From Acanthosepion pharaonis (lineage: Eukaryota; Mollusca; Cephalopoda; Sepiida; Sepiidae): DNA of 64,000 nt. Location of the stretch: positions 52,501 to 116,500 of the forward strand of contig CAHIKZ030002635.1 of assembly GCA_903632075.3 (NCBI GenBank). The letters are read 5' to 3'. The stretch's first letter is position 1, and each line of letters starts with the position of its first letter. This document shows, piece after piece, positions 11,597 through 22,367 of this stretch. The translations under genes were made by a program, and so were the position numbers. The notes beneath the pieces were generated by a model, which saw nothing but the letters and a program-made list of their open reading frames with translations, did not search any database and was not told the DNA's origin.

Positions 11597-11667
<71 letters not shown>

Positions 11668-11727
11668 GTGTAAAGACTGAGATAGATATGAACAAACTGA
11701 GATAGATAGATAGATATGAAAAACTGG

Positions 11728-11767
<40 letters not shown>

Positions 11768-11826
11768 TGAAAAGACTGAGATAGATATGAACAAACTGAG
11801 ATAGATAGATAGATATGAAAAACTGG

Positions 11827-11881
<55 letters not shown>

Positions 11882-11933
11882 GTGTAAAGACTGAGATAGA
11901 TGTGAACAAACTGAGATAGATATGAACAAATTG

Positions 11934-11986
<53 letters not shown>

Positions 11987-12051
11987 TGAAAAGACTGAGA
12001 TAGATATGAACAAACTGAGATAGATAGATAGATATGAAAAACTGGTATATC

Positions 12052-12085
<34 letters not shown>

Positions 12086-12213
12086 GTGTAAAGACTGAGA
12101 TAGATATGAACAAACTGAGATAGATATGAACAAATTGAGATATATAGATAGATAGATAGATATGAAAAGACTGAGATAGATATGAACAAACTGAGATAGA
12201 TATGAACAAATTG

Positions 12214-12270
<57 letters not shown>

Positions 12271-12385
12271 TGAACAGACTGAGATAGATAGATAGATATG
12301 AACAGACTAAGATAGATATGAATAGACTGAGATAGATAGATAGATAGATAGATATGAAAAGACTGAGGTAGATATGAACAAACTG

Positions 12386-12442
<57 letters not shown>

Positions 12443-12453
12443 TGAAAAACTGG

Positions 12454-12504
<51 letters not shown>

Positions 12505-12566
12505 GAAGAGATGAATAGACTGAGATAGATAGATATGAACAGACTAAGATAGATATGAATAGACTG

Positions 12567-12619
<53 letters not shown>

Positions 12620-12688
12620 TGAAAAGACTGAGGTAGATATGAACAAACTGAGATAGATAGATAGATAGATAGATATATAAAAAACTCG

Positions 12689-12719
<31 letters not shown>

Positions 12720-12820
12720 TCATAGATAGATAGATAGATAGATAGATATGAAGAGACTGGGATAGATAGATATGAAAAGATTAGGATAGATAGATAGAAA
12801 GATTTTATAAAGCTAGACAG
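10501..12820. repeat. 2.3-kb higher-order GATA array
   Basis: GATA tracts of 5 to 20 units separated by a few spacer words (ATGAAAAGACTGAG, ATGAACAAACTGAG, ATGAAAAACTGGG, GTGTAAAGACTGAG) in recurring order. Because GATA read on the minus strand gives Tyr-Leu-Ser-Ile in every frame, open frames up to 582 codons appear. They are not genes. A short (CA)n lies at about 10515-10540. Confidence 0.95.
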
Positions 12821-13116
12821 ATATGTATCCAAAAACTATAACATAAATATGTTATAACATCACTACAAAAAATTCTTTTTTTTTAACATATCTATATCTT
12901 ATCATGTGATGGTGTTAATACAATATGCAATAAAATACATATATAGATACATAGATTTAAAAATATGTGGCAGGGGCAGAGAAAATACATAGATCGGTAG
13001 ACAAATTGATATGACACATATATATGACTATGTATTTCATTATTAGAAACGTTACACTTGTATACATGTTTAAAACTTATAAAGATATAACAGATTCTTC
13101 ATAGATAGATAGATAG
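12821..13116. other. AT-rich spacer
   Basis: No gene or known repeat; ends in a short GATA run. Confidence 0.5.
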
Positions 13117-13346
13117 TGTTATATACCGTACCTATGAACATTAATGGATATGTCCCAATCCTCATTAATATGTTGGACTCCATTGTAAATCGACGTAATA
13201 TGATGTCTAAGTAGTTAACCACTAGTTTACCTAATTCACGCCGCTGGCGAGCATTGTATTTTGTTGATGTTATAAAGATTTACTATTTCATTTGCAACCT
13301 CAGTTTTGATAATTCCTCATTCAGTAACCCTTTCTAGATTACAACA
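13117..13346 (+). repeat. Solo LTR, copy 1 (without hairpin module)
   Basis: Starts TGTTATATACCGTACCTATG and ends AGATTACAACA, with TGTT/AACA termini. It aligns with both outer parts of the LTR at 14321-14799, including the shared GCCGCTGGCGA block, but lacks the 232-bp hairpin insert of that copy. The flanks gatag/ataac do not form a clean target duplication. Confidence 0.6.
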
Positions 13347-13479
13347 ATAACCAAGCCTCAATATACTCATCTGTTTTATCCAAAAGAGCGAAGAAGAGTA
13401 ATTTTAATTAAAAAAATTCTTGAAACCATCTTTTCTTCCAAAAATATAATAATTGCTTCTAGAAGTGTAATTATAGTTC

Positions 13480-13517
<38 letters not shown>

Positions 13518-14221
13518 ATTATAAATAGATATTGGTCAGAGTTGTATTAGACCAGGAAATAGTAGTATTAAAACTGGTTAATACACGTATAAATACAATA
13601 AAATGCAATAAAATAAAAAGTTAATATCCGTTTAAATAGATTAGCCGATCACGCTACCTTGGTTTGGACTGCTATTTATGCTTCTATATCGAATTTATTT
13701 GGCATTTAAAAATGACCTCTTTTCTAAGGTTAAAATTTTAAAATTAAAAAATGAGGATAAAGTTCACCCAATGTTCGAGAGTCACTGAAGACGAGGTTTT
13801 TGATATAAATGTTAGAAACGGTTGTGGGAAGTAAAAACGGTGATAAAGAGGATAGATACCGATTGATCCTTGACTTGAAGGGGTCAAGATTGTAGTATTC
13901 AGGAAAGCATCCACGCAGGAGCATATTATAATGAATAACCAAACAAGTAAAAAAAAAAAAAATGGGGGAAATGAGGATAATTCGACTCCGTAGATGTAGC
14001 ATGTTGTGTCCTTATTGTAAATGTCTGGATTGGTTGCACTAGTGAATGGATCTCAACAAAGCAATAATAATATTTAAAAATGAATTTATGAATAAACATG
14101 TAATTAAAAAAGCTGTAAAAACAGATATAAACCAAAAAATGAGATGAATAAATATATGAATAATTTATTAGAAAATAATAGAATACATTTATTAATATAT
14201 TTTTCTTCACTGGGGACTTCG
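13347..14221. other. Unassigned AT-rich region with (TATC)n
   Basis: (TATC)n at about 13481-13516. Minus-strand open frames at 13730-14225 are AT-rich with no recognisable domains. No gene supported. Confidence 0.4.
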
Positions 14222-14320
14222 ACATCGTGTAACGGTAAGCAAGCCTGCCACATTTGATGCATTTCGACTTAGCCGAATTCGATCCTCACTGTGTGCTTCA
14301 AACTTTCGATATTGGGGTAC
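14222..14320 (+). repeat. tRNA-like SINE unit interrupted by an LTR
   Basis: Contains CGTGTAACGGTAAGCAAGCC (A-box-like) and CCGAATTCGATCCTCACTG (B-box-like). Its 3' continuation resumes after the LTR at 14800 with ATCTAAAGTGTGCTAAGTAA, so the LTR inserted into this unit. Confidence 0.65.
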
Positions 14321-14799
14321 TGTTGTAGCATACCTACGGACGATAATGGGTATGTCCCCATTCGCATAAATACAGTAGTAAATACTGTATGTTGGTCTGC
14401 AGATGGAGATTCGTCTACAGCTGTGCTGGTCAAACTCTCTACCTCCGGGCAGAGAGGATCCCCAGACGAGGCTATGTCGAAGGACAGTCTCGTCTCGGGA
14501 AACAGCTACACGACCCCGTTTTAAACGGGGTCTAAGGGGAATTTTTGGCCGAGCCTACGGGCTCGGATACCCCACATTAAATTCGGCCTTGTGCTAGATC
14601 TGACCGCGTGTAGCGATTGGTTGATATCCTGCAGTTTGATATTCATTTTGGAATTCACTTGATTCACTTCTAGCAGTTGACTACTTCTTGTACGCGCCGC
14701 TGGCGAATCTTATATGTGTTGTTCTTGTCCTTAGTATTATCGCTCATTACCAACCTTTCTTTGATTATTCTATTCAGTAACCTTCACTAGGATACAACC
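14321..14799 (+). mobile_element. Solo LTR, copy 2, with GGTAC target duplication
   Basis: Starts TGTTGTAGCATACC and ends GGATACAACC. It is flanked on both sides by GGTAC (14316-14320 and 14800-14804), a perfect 5-bp duplication as made by LTR-retrotransposon integrases. Length is 479 bp, about 249 bp longer than copy 1; most of the excess is the hairpin module at 14403-14634. No internal retrotransposon genes remain. Confidence 0.8.
14403..14634 (-). repeat. Single hairpin module, inverted relative to the 18-kb array
   Basis: The reverse complement aligns over its whole length with one unit of the 18248-19055 array, including GGCCGAGCC, the CGAAGG stem region and CCTTGTGC. It lies between two CTGCAG hexamers (14397-14402, 14629-14634). 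A stem GACCCCGTT/AACGGGGTC and a stem CCGAGCC/GGCTCGG are retained although the bases have changed. Confidence 0.75.
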
Positions 14800-15320
14800 G
14801 GTACATCTAAAGTGTGCTAAGTAAATCGGGACATATTACGTGGTGTAATGGCTAACAAGTTTGTCTTGCTACATCAATTAAGATGTGAGTTCGACCCTCA
14901 CTGGGTACGCCATACATTTAGTCTTGTGCCACATCTAAACTACGCTTAGTAAATCACTATATTTTTCTTCTCTGGGCAATTCGATGTGGTGTAATGGTTA
15001 ACAAGCTTGTCCGGCTAGATCTGTTTCAACTGATTATTGAGTCCGATCTTCACTCGGTGTTCCATACTGCGCTGAATAAATCGGGTCACTTCGACATACT
15101 GTAATGGTTAACAAGCTTCTCAATTTCGACTGAGTTCGATATTAACTCGGTGTTATGAAACAGCTTTCGGTCTTCTGTCACTTCTAAGCTGAACGTTGTA
15201 AATCAGATCACTTCGACACGTTGTAATGGCTAACAAGCTCGTGTCGCTAAATCAGTTACAACTCAGGAGTGATTTTAATCCTCACTGGGTGCTCTATATT
15301 TGTGTCCCTGAGTCAAACCT
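14800..15320 (+). repeat. Tandem tRNA-like SINE units (four copies)
   Basis: Four units begin near 14842, 14987, 15096 and 15222. Each has GTAATGGYTAACAAG (A-box-like) and about 35-50 bp later a B-box-like block such as GAGTTCGACCCTCACTGGG, then a linker with TAAGCT and AGTAAATC. Spacing is about 110-145 bp. No unit keeps a full cloverleaf or discriminator, so these are SINE heads and not tRNA genes. Confidence 0.7.
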
Positions 15321-15506
15321 AAGCTATATTTTTCTTCTTTTGAATTGCCATTTGTGGCGATTATATCTTTTCGACCTGTGCATTTTCCTTTTAGTTGAAT
15401 AAACATGTCTTTTTAAGAGAATTAATTAAATTATGTGCTTGCAATAAAACTTTTAATCCAATTAAAGTCGTAATTTCGATTTTAGCTACAATAAGGTATT
15501 CTTTGA

Positions 15507-15575
<69 letters not shown>

Positions 15576-15577
15576 CA
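15321..15577. repeat. AT-rich spacer with (TA)n(TG)n
   Basis: (TA)n at about 15507-15526 runs into (TG)n to about 15574. Confidence 0.8.
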
Positions 15578-15740
15578 GAAATATTAGAATATGCTTTTAA
15601 CACGTTTCAATCCCTCTCCTCCTAATTCGGTCATCCATTTACGCAAAGTTGTGAAGTTGGATATTCAATGCCACCCCCACCCGCCAACGCCACCATCAGT
15701 TTAAAACATTAAATATGTAATTTAAATTCTTCACAATTCA
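15578..15740 (-). repeat. LINE-A 3' fragment, duplicate of 16300-16460
   Basis: Shares ATTAGAATATGCTTTTA, CCTCTCCTCCTAATTC, TCATCCATTTACG and TGTGAAGTTGGATATTC with 16300-16460. On the minus strand this encodes a KWMKEL-like patch of the LINE-A C-terminus. The two copies flank a block of microsatellites. Confidence 0.6.
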
Positions 15741-15765
15741 GAGACAAATTTCTGATTTTTAAATC

Positions 15766-15809
<44 letters not shown>

Positions 15810-16139
15810 TAATTTTATTTATATTAATAATCATATTTAATATATATTATTTTGTTATTTATTTATTTTATTTTTATTTATTTATTTTATTTATTTATTA
15901 TGTAACATTAATTTATTTTTACTTGTATAATTATATTAATATATATGATATATATAATTATATTAATATATATAATTATATTAATATCGATAGATATGTC
16001 TGAAATAGATAGATAGATAGATATGTCTGAAATAGATAGATAGATATTGACTCAATAGATAGATAGACAGATATGTTTTAAATAGATAGATAGATACTGA
16101 CTCAATAGATAGATAGATAGATAGATAGATATGTCTGAA

Positions 16140-16170
<31 letters not shown>

Positions 16171-16228
16171 CTGACTAAATAGATAGATAGACAGATATGT
16201 TTTAAATAGATAGATAGATACTGACTCA

Positions 16229-16282
<54 letters not shown>

Positions 16283-16299
16283 GCTAATATTAGCATATG
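15741..16299. repeat. AT-rich and GATA microsatellite block
   Basis: (TA)n near 15777-15802, TTTA/ATTT-rich sequence to 15980, then GATA tracts from about 15998 to 16282 with spacers ATGTCTGAAAT and ACTGACTCAAT. Ends in a small palindromic duplication GCTAATATTAG. Confidence 0.85.
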
Positions 16300-16868
16300 C
16301 TAATATTAGAATATGCTTTTAGCACTTTTCAATGTCTCTCCTCCTAATTCTTTCATCCATTTACGCTCACTTGTGAAGTTGGATATTCGATGCCACCCCA
16401 CCCCGCCACACTCACTATCAGTTTTCTGACGTTCAATATCTGTTAAATTCTTTAGGATTTCTTACCCCCTCCTCCTTTTTCTTCTAAGTGCAGCGTTTTT
16501 TGTTGTTTTTTTTTTTCATATCGAGGAGGTTCATGATTCTACACAACATTCTCTCCTTTGTATTTCCTCTTTATGTGCTTTAGAAAGTTCAATTGTCTCT
16601 AACTATAATCGCTTTTTTTTGTTTCCATTATCCTTAAAACTTCCTCATTACTCACATCTTCAGTCCATGGTATTCTAAGCATCCTTCTGTAGAACAACGT
16701 TTCTATTGCTTCAAGTCTCTTCTTCATCTCGTGATGAAAGTTTCCATTATTCACTGCCCATGAGAGAATCGATGTTTCAGTAATCTTTTCTTCTAAGATT
16801 TTTTTCTCATTTCTTAATACTTTGCTTAGCTTTTGGAAGGCGTATTTCGCTGTCTCGATTCCCCACAA
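16300..16868 (-). pseudogene. LINE-A reverse transcriptase C-terminal fragment
   Basis: The minus strand encodes AFQKLSKVLRNEKKI, MKKRLEAIETLFYRRMLRI and VSNEEVLRIMETK over 89 codons, a clear RT C-terminal region of this non-LTR retrotransposon. The part lacking here is the LYGSECW segment. Downstream, 16300-16460 is the more 3' part. Only a 5'-truncated, frameshifted remnant is present. Confidence 0.8.
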
Positions 16869-16894
16869 AGTCTACTAACTGCTACAAAAAAAAA

Positions 16895-17255
16895 AGATAT
16901 GTCTTTAAATGTCCAGAAATGACACAGCACGTAGAAGAATTCTATTTACACTATTTGGACTGTTATCCTTATCTCCATTGCCATATTCACAACGTTTCGA
17001 CCGTTGTACGCTCATAGCATTCTTCAGGTGATTAGAATTTCGAACCGAACCCTTTATTTCGTCCAGCGGGGTAGATTGTTCTAGTTCCACGTGCCATGCC
17101 TCTTCTGGATATCTCAGTTATTTCCCTTTTAACTCTCGTCTCCAAGTTTTTTGTTCGCCGCTTTTGTCGCCTGGTATTGAACTCACATCATTTTGGGTAT
17201 AATTACCGGATCTAATCAACGCCTTTATCCAATGGGCCATGTGTCCTTGAGGACA
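16895..17255 (-). repeat. SINE-1, nearly full copy with tail
   Basis: The minus strand begins with GGACACATGGCCCATTGG and a clear A-box, followed by TGAGTTCAATACCAGG (B-box). Then come CATGGCACGTGGAACTAGAAC, AAATAAAGGGTTCGG, the hammerhead-like motif, and the tail GTGAATATGGCAATGGAGAT. It is the most complete SINE-1 here, about 360 bp. Confidence 0.8.
16990..17030 (-). ncRNA. Hammerhead-like motif in SINE-1 (minus)
   Basis: CTGAAGA is the complement of 17021-17027; GAAAC is at 16994-16998. Between them is ATGCTATGAGCGTACAACGG, with weaker stem II pairing than in the 3970 copy. Followed by GTTGTGAATA. Confidence 0.4.
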
Positions 17256-17479
17256 AAGGCGTATGATTTTTGAATTTCTGGGACTTATAAACCTAATGTA
17301 TCAGCAACCGTTTTTACTAGTGCTCATATTGCAATTTTTTCGTCATTATTATTGCATTTTTTTTTTTACTAGAGCTTATATTGCAAATCTGTGTTGTTAT
17401 TCATTGCGCGCGCTCCTTATTACTGGTTCCCATATTGTATTCATTTATATGTTTGGTCAGCTCAGGAGATTTTTGTGGC
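17256..17479. other. Unassigned spacer with internal short duplication
   Basis: Two similar pieces (TTACTAGTGCTCATATTGCA and TTACTAGAGCTTATATTGCA) about 65 bp apart. No gene. Confidence 0.4.
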
Positions 17480-17660
17480 CTTGTATATGTGCTGATTCCA
17501 ATCACCTGAAGAATGCCGGAGTGTACAACGGTCAAAACGTTGTGAATATGGCAATGAAGATGAGGATAATTACCTGAATAATGTAAATGATGTAAATAAT
17601 CATAATAACTCGTCTCAGAGATATAGACAAGTAAGATCTAATCTGTTGAAAATAGATGGG
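17480..17660 (+). repeat. SINE-1 3' half with mutated hammerhead core
   Basis: CTGAAGA at 17506-17512 and GCCGGAGTGTACAACGGTC, but the conserved GAAA reads AAAA, so the core is broken. The tail GTGAATATGGCAATGAAGAT and ACTCGTCTCAGAGATATAGA matches the other SINE-1 tails. Confidence 0.7.
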
Positions 17661-18247
17661 ATTTGAGATAATTCTAACCAGATGCCTCTGGTGACAATCG
17701 TTAAGGGCACGTTGTCTGTTCGTGCGCTGTTGACAAAAATACCCTCCAACCGATATTGCCGTTACGTACCTACCCTAGTTGACCGTGTAATGTCAAATAC
17801 ATACAACATTTTAGAAACGGAATGTCCTATCTCTCTCGTATTCATTACCTTGCCCCGTTCGAAATATTTCTCATTTTTTTTTCGGCTCAATCCTGTTTAG
17901 TCTATTTCACAGATTACCAGATCACAACTAATGTCTGGGCATTTCTGTGATATTGATATACTCTGTATGTCCGGTTCCTTGTACCACGGTGATAGTCCAA
18001 GGTAGAACCAATAAAGAAGAACTCGAACACAGGTATGGAATAACACAGATATATTACAAACAGGAATATATACAGAGAAGTAGAAGTGTTAGTATGAACA
18101 ATCAGGTTTAGTAGAGAGAACAATGTAGTCTCGACCAGTATCACCATTCCAATGTCTTGCAGTAATTGTCTGAACGTGACTCTGTTTCGGACTGCCCCTG
18201 ACTCGACTCTTGACTTGACTTGAACTACTGACCCCTCTTGAACTACT
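17661..18247. other. Unassigned, possibly LTR-like flank of the hairpin array
   Basis: No recognisable protein. On the plus strand there is CCAATAAAGAAG near 18010. Repeated GACTTGACTTGAACTACTGA words lead directly into the array, sharing its CTGACGATATTCAGTC start. Confidence 0.35.
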
Positions 18248-19055
18248 GACGATATTCAGTCACCCCCCCCCACGAGGGTGTCATGTGACACAAGTATTTT
18301 TTAACGTGGGCTTTAGAGCCATTAGGCTCGGCCAAAAAATAGCCCATTTGAACCCGTATAAACGGGTTCAGGGCCGGTTTTACCTCCCCGAAGGAGACTC
18401 CGCCCTTCGGCGTAGTCTCCTTCGGGTTCCTCCCGCCCGTAGGAAGAGATTTTTAAAAACCGAACAGTCGCTCAGAAAGTGAACGACTGACGATATTCAG
18501 TCACCCCCCCCACGAGGGTGTCATGTGGCACAAGGCCTTTTTAACGTGGGAATTCCCGAGCCATTAGGCTCGGCCAAAAAATAGCCCATTTGAACCCGTA
18601 TAAACGGGTTCAGGGACGGTTTTACCTCCCGAAGGAACTCCGCCCTTCGGCGTAGCCTCCTTCGGGTTCCTCCCGCCCGTAAGAAGAGAGTTTAACCGAA
18701 CAGTCGTTCAGAAAGTGAGCGACTGACGATATTCAGTCACCCCCCCACGAGGGTGTCATGTGGCACAAGGCCTTTTTAACGTGGGAATTCCCGAGCCATT
18801 AGGCTCGGCCAAAAAATAGCCCATTTGAACCCGTATAAACAGGTTCAGGGCCGGTTTTACCTCCCCGAAGGAGACTCCGCCCTTCGGCGTAGCCTCCTTC
18901 GGGTTCCTCCCGCCCGTAGGAAGAGAGTTGAACCGAACAGTCGCTCAGAAAGTGAGCGACTGACGACTCCTCACCCCCCACTCCTGAGGCGCAGTATTTA
19001 TTACGTATGGAATAGTCCATTTATTATTATTAGGTTCAGGGCCGGTTTTATTAAG
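18248..19055 (+). repeat. Hairpin-rich tandem array, about 237 bp per unit, 3.3 units
   Basis: Units start at 18248, 18489 and 18725 (periods 241 and 236), with a partial unit at 18962. Each holds five inverted repeats. In unit 1: CACCC/GGGTG at 18261-18280; GAGCC/GGCTC at 18316-18329; GAACCCGT/ACGGGTTC at 18350-18369; a long stem with outer CCGAAGGAGACT (18388-18399) and AGTCTCCTTCGG (18414-18425) and inner CGCC/GGCG; and CAGTCG/CGACTG, which is a perfect 10-bp stem at the end of unit 3. Much less AT-rich than its surroundings. No protein is encoded. Not a family I recognise. Confidence 0.9.
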
Positions 19056-19690
19056 AGAGTAACACAAACAATGACATTAGGAAAAAAAAAGAACTGAAAA
19101 AGAAACAATGTCCATTAGATGGAGTATTGAAAAAACAGAAATTAAATTATTAAAAAAAAAACACAAAAAAAATGGAAGGAGAAAAATGAATGAAAAAATA
19201 AAGGAAAAAATGAAAAATGAATAAAGAAAGGAAAAAAATTAGATGAAAAGAAAAGGAAAAAAGAAAGAAAGAAAGATAGAAAAGAAAAGAAGTGTTCTAT
19301 AAATGAATGAAAGAAAGAAAAAGAAAGAAAAAAAGAAAAAAAAAAGAAAGAAAAAAAAATAGAAAGGTGGAAAGAAAAAAAAAAGAAAGAAAAATGAAAA
19401 AGAAACAAAAAAGGAAAGGAAAAGAAAAATAAAAAATAAAGAAAAAAAGAAAAAAAAAAAAAGAAAAAGAAATAAAGCAAAAAATAAAAAAAAAAAAAAA
19501 AGAAATAAAGAAAAAAATAAAGAAAAAACGGAAAGGATTAAAAAAAGTAAAGAAAAGATAAAAAAAAAAAAAAAAAACAATCATTAACCAAAAAGAAGAA
19601 AAAAAAAAGCATTAAAAAAAGACAAAAAAACAAAAGTAAAGAATGAAGGAAAGAAAAAAAAAAATTAAACAAGTGAGCATTGCGCAAAGC
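19056..19690. repeat. A-rich purine tract (GAAA/AAAG-like)
   Basis: About 600 bp dominated by A with scattered G. The minus-strand open frames of about 100 codons are runs of Phe, Ser and Leu from this composition and are not genes. Confidence 0.9.
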
Positions 19691-20039
19691 CTCTAATCAG
19701 TTTAATCGATATACCAATCATTAGTATCGATTTTATGTCTTTGTTACTGGATCCGCCCTCAGAGGATCGATCCAGTAGAAAAAATAGTACTTATTATTTT
19801 CTTTTGTTTTTGTATTCTTTATATGGCTACAGCCGGAAAATAAGCAATCGTAACATATTGTGTTTTATTTTCATATTGGAATAAATATTTGGTCGGCTCC
19901 TTAACGTGGGCTTATTTTGCACCTTTCTTTAAGTCAATTTTTAATTGAAAATTTTTTTTGATCTTTGTAGGTGAAAAAAAGTAGTTGAACTTCGTGACCG
20001 TCTTGGGCATTTATAAATCTCTTATTCGTTCGGGATTAT
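19691..20039. other. Unassigned; short palindrome near 19748
   Basis: TACTGGATC and GATCCAGTA form an inverted repeat at about 19746-19778. CTTAACGTGGGCTTATTTTG near 19900 resembles a few bases of the hairpin module. No gene. Confidence 0.4.
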
Positions 20040-20515
20040 TGACAAAATCAAAGAAGGATTTGTAATGTTATTGGTTCTGATCTGGCATCTCAACTTCATC
20101 ACTTTTCAAATTAAACCGTAATATGGCTTACCTTTTCCTTTTCTATAAATATTTTTATTTGGCAGTTATTCTAATTTTTTTCCTTCTCCTTGATAGCTCG
20201 AGGGAAAAAATGCTACTAAATTGTCTCATCGATTTACTGTTGAAATAGAAAGATGACCGTAAATTCTATTCTAATATCTTCTTTTTCGCACGTCACAATA
20301 TATAAACTGATCTCTTTTGGTCAATTGTTACCCTGTCGTCAACAATCTTCAAAAATTTAAATGCGACGTCAATCGCCATCTTTTGTCCTTCTGAAATTTG
20401 TCTTTTTTATACGTTTTTCTCCTCAGTAAATCTTTGCAGTTAATTTCCACTCAGTAAACATTTTTTGTGCATTTTTTGGCATTATCTCCTTTCTTGTGTG
20501 AAATGATTAAAAGAT
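20040..20515 (+). pseudogene. LINE-B fragment
   Basis: Starts with the RT segment whose intact form reads NVIGPDLAS (GTAATGTTATTGGTTCTGAT) and passes to the LINE-B 3' end: AAATTTAAATGCGACGTC, CGCCATCTTTTGTCCTTCTG, then TTGTGTGAAATGATTAAAA. Internally shortened and frameshifted. Confidence 0.6.
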
Positions 20516-20550
20516 TGATGCCACTTTAGTTAGAAACAACAAAAATATAA

Positions 20551-20965
20551 TACCGAACTGTTATATAATATCACCTTTCCTATATGGCAGTGAATATTGA
20601 ACAAACACCACACGTTAATAATAAATGATAAGATTACTGAACTGTTATATCATATCAGCTCTCCCACATGGCAGTGAATGCTGGACAAACGCCACACATT
20701 AGAAATACCCAAAAGAGTACTGAACTGTTATGCAATATTACTCCTCCTATATGGCTGGACATTTGGAACAATCTCCACAGAGATGAAGAGATTTGAAAGA
20801 ACATGAATACAGAAGGATGCTGAGAATACCATGGATGGAACATATAAGCAATGAAGAAGTTTTAGAGAAAATGGAAACAAAAAGGGATACTTATACTTAA
20901 GTCAGGAAATTGTGGAGAGCTATAATCACTGACGTCCTGAAGGGACACGGCACATGAAAGAAGAA
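20551..20965 (+). pseudogene. LINE-A fragment with a triplicated RT motif
   Basis: The segment encoding the ...LNCYxIxxxLYGSECW patch occurs three times at a spacing of about 84 bp (from 20551, 20635 and 20718). It is followed by YRRMLRIPWMEHISNEEVL and the 3' end with CACTGACGTCCTGAAGGGAC. Stops are present throughout. Confidence 0.7.
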
Positions 20966-21541
20966 CTTTAAAATTTTTTATTTTTCAATTTTATTAACAT
21001 AATTTATAAAATGCAAGTACATATGCTGAATCTTTCATTTCCAAAGCAGAAAATTTATCAGAAGGATGTAAAATAATCTTTGTACAGATAAGTTCATTTA
21101 ATCTTTGAAAGAAATCTAAACTAATTTAAATACGCCCGGCTTGCATCTATAGAAAATTCCGTTAAAGAAATAAAAACAGTAAAACACGATACCCGAAAAT
21201 GAAAGTTGCGCACATCATTGATTACTCGAGTCGACTCGACGCATTTTAATGATGGGCTTTTCAATTCACGTGATACAATGCCCAAAATATACAGAGTATC
21301 ATTATCTTCTGCATTAAGTAAAAATAAAAGTTACGAAATAAATACAAAAAAAGTATATTATCATTAGTTCTTATTTTTTTAAATGAAAATGCATCAGTGA
21401 TTTTAGTTCTTTCCCTCTTCTTACAAACCTCTCGTAGCCTAATATGTAAAAAGCAACGTCTATGTCAGACAGGTTCTTCTGGTATCCAAATTGGTCAACA
21501 CAAGACTATAAAGATAGGTATTCATGGGACTTTTAGAAAAC

Positions 21542-21545
<4 letters not shown>
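20966..21545. other. Unassigned AT-rich spacer
   Basis: No gene. A 66-codon plus-strand frame near 21397 ends in TA repeat and is not convincing. Confidence 0.4.
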
Positions 21546-21590
<45 letters not shown>

Positions 21591-21593
21591 TAG

Positions 21594-21627
<34 letters not shown>

Positions 21628-21639
21628 AAGAGAGAGAGA
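21546..21639. repeat. Compound (TA)n(GATA)n(GA)n microsatellite
   Basis: Dinucleotide, tetranucleotide and GA runs in direct succession, abutting the Tc1-like left end. Confidence 0.95.
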
Positions 21640-22367
21640 GTTGTGGACAGAATTATTCGTCCCAACTGAATATTTGTATATTTTCTAAGGAAATGCAAAT
21701 ATTTGCAAGTTTTACTGAATTTACCAGACAAAAGTTGATAGCTGTGAAAGGGCGTAATTGGACGTTCCAACATGGCAATGATCCGAAACAGACGGCATCA
21801 ATTTTTTCAAAATACTTTAGATGACTGCAAAAATTCAGGTATTAACAAGACGTCGCACAAAGTTCGACCCTAAACCCCATTGAAAATTTATTGGCATATT
21901 TGAAGAAAAAAGTAAGAGAAAGCATCCTTCTAATTTGCGGTGTTTACTCATTCCCCTCCACAAGAATGAGATTCGGTCGGATTAATGTGGGGATTACGCA
22001 ACGTTGTACATCCTTCTAAGTTGCAGGAACTAGGAGTTACAAGGAAGAATGAACGCAAAATACGTATAAAGTGTGTGTTGTGATCTTGTAAGGAACTATC
22101 AAACATGATTAAAGGCGAGAATAATTTACTAACAATTGATCATTGAGGCAAGAGGATCAATAATTTTGTCCCATATTAAATGTTTTTGGCTGTTTTTTAT
22201 GTTATTGTTTGACATTAAAAAAAAAAAAAATGTTTTGATATCATTCACATTCTTTCAAATCCATTATTTCATATTTGTGAAAATAATGCATGAAGTTTCC
22301 ATGAAGATTTAGGGATTACAGCTTTATTTGTAACCATTCTGTGAAGGATCGGGGAATAATTTCTGTC

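Noticed and set aside
10461..12832. Minus-strand open frames up to 582 codons
   Set aside because: Pure translation of (GATA)n as Tyr-Leu-Ser-Ile in all frames; no start context, no domain.
14842..15292. tRNA genes
   Set aside because: A- and B-box-like blocks are present, but no unit forms a full cloverleaf with acceptor stem; repeated linkers show SINE origin.
19142..19584. Phe-rich minus-strand frames of 95-113 codons
   Set aside because: A-rich tract read on the other strand.
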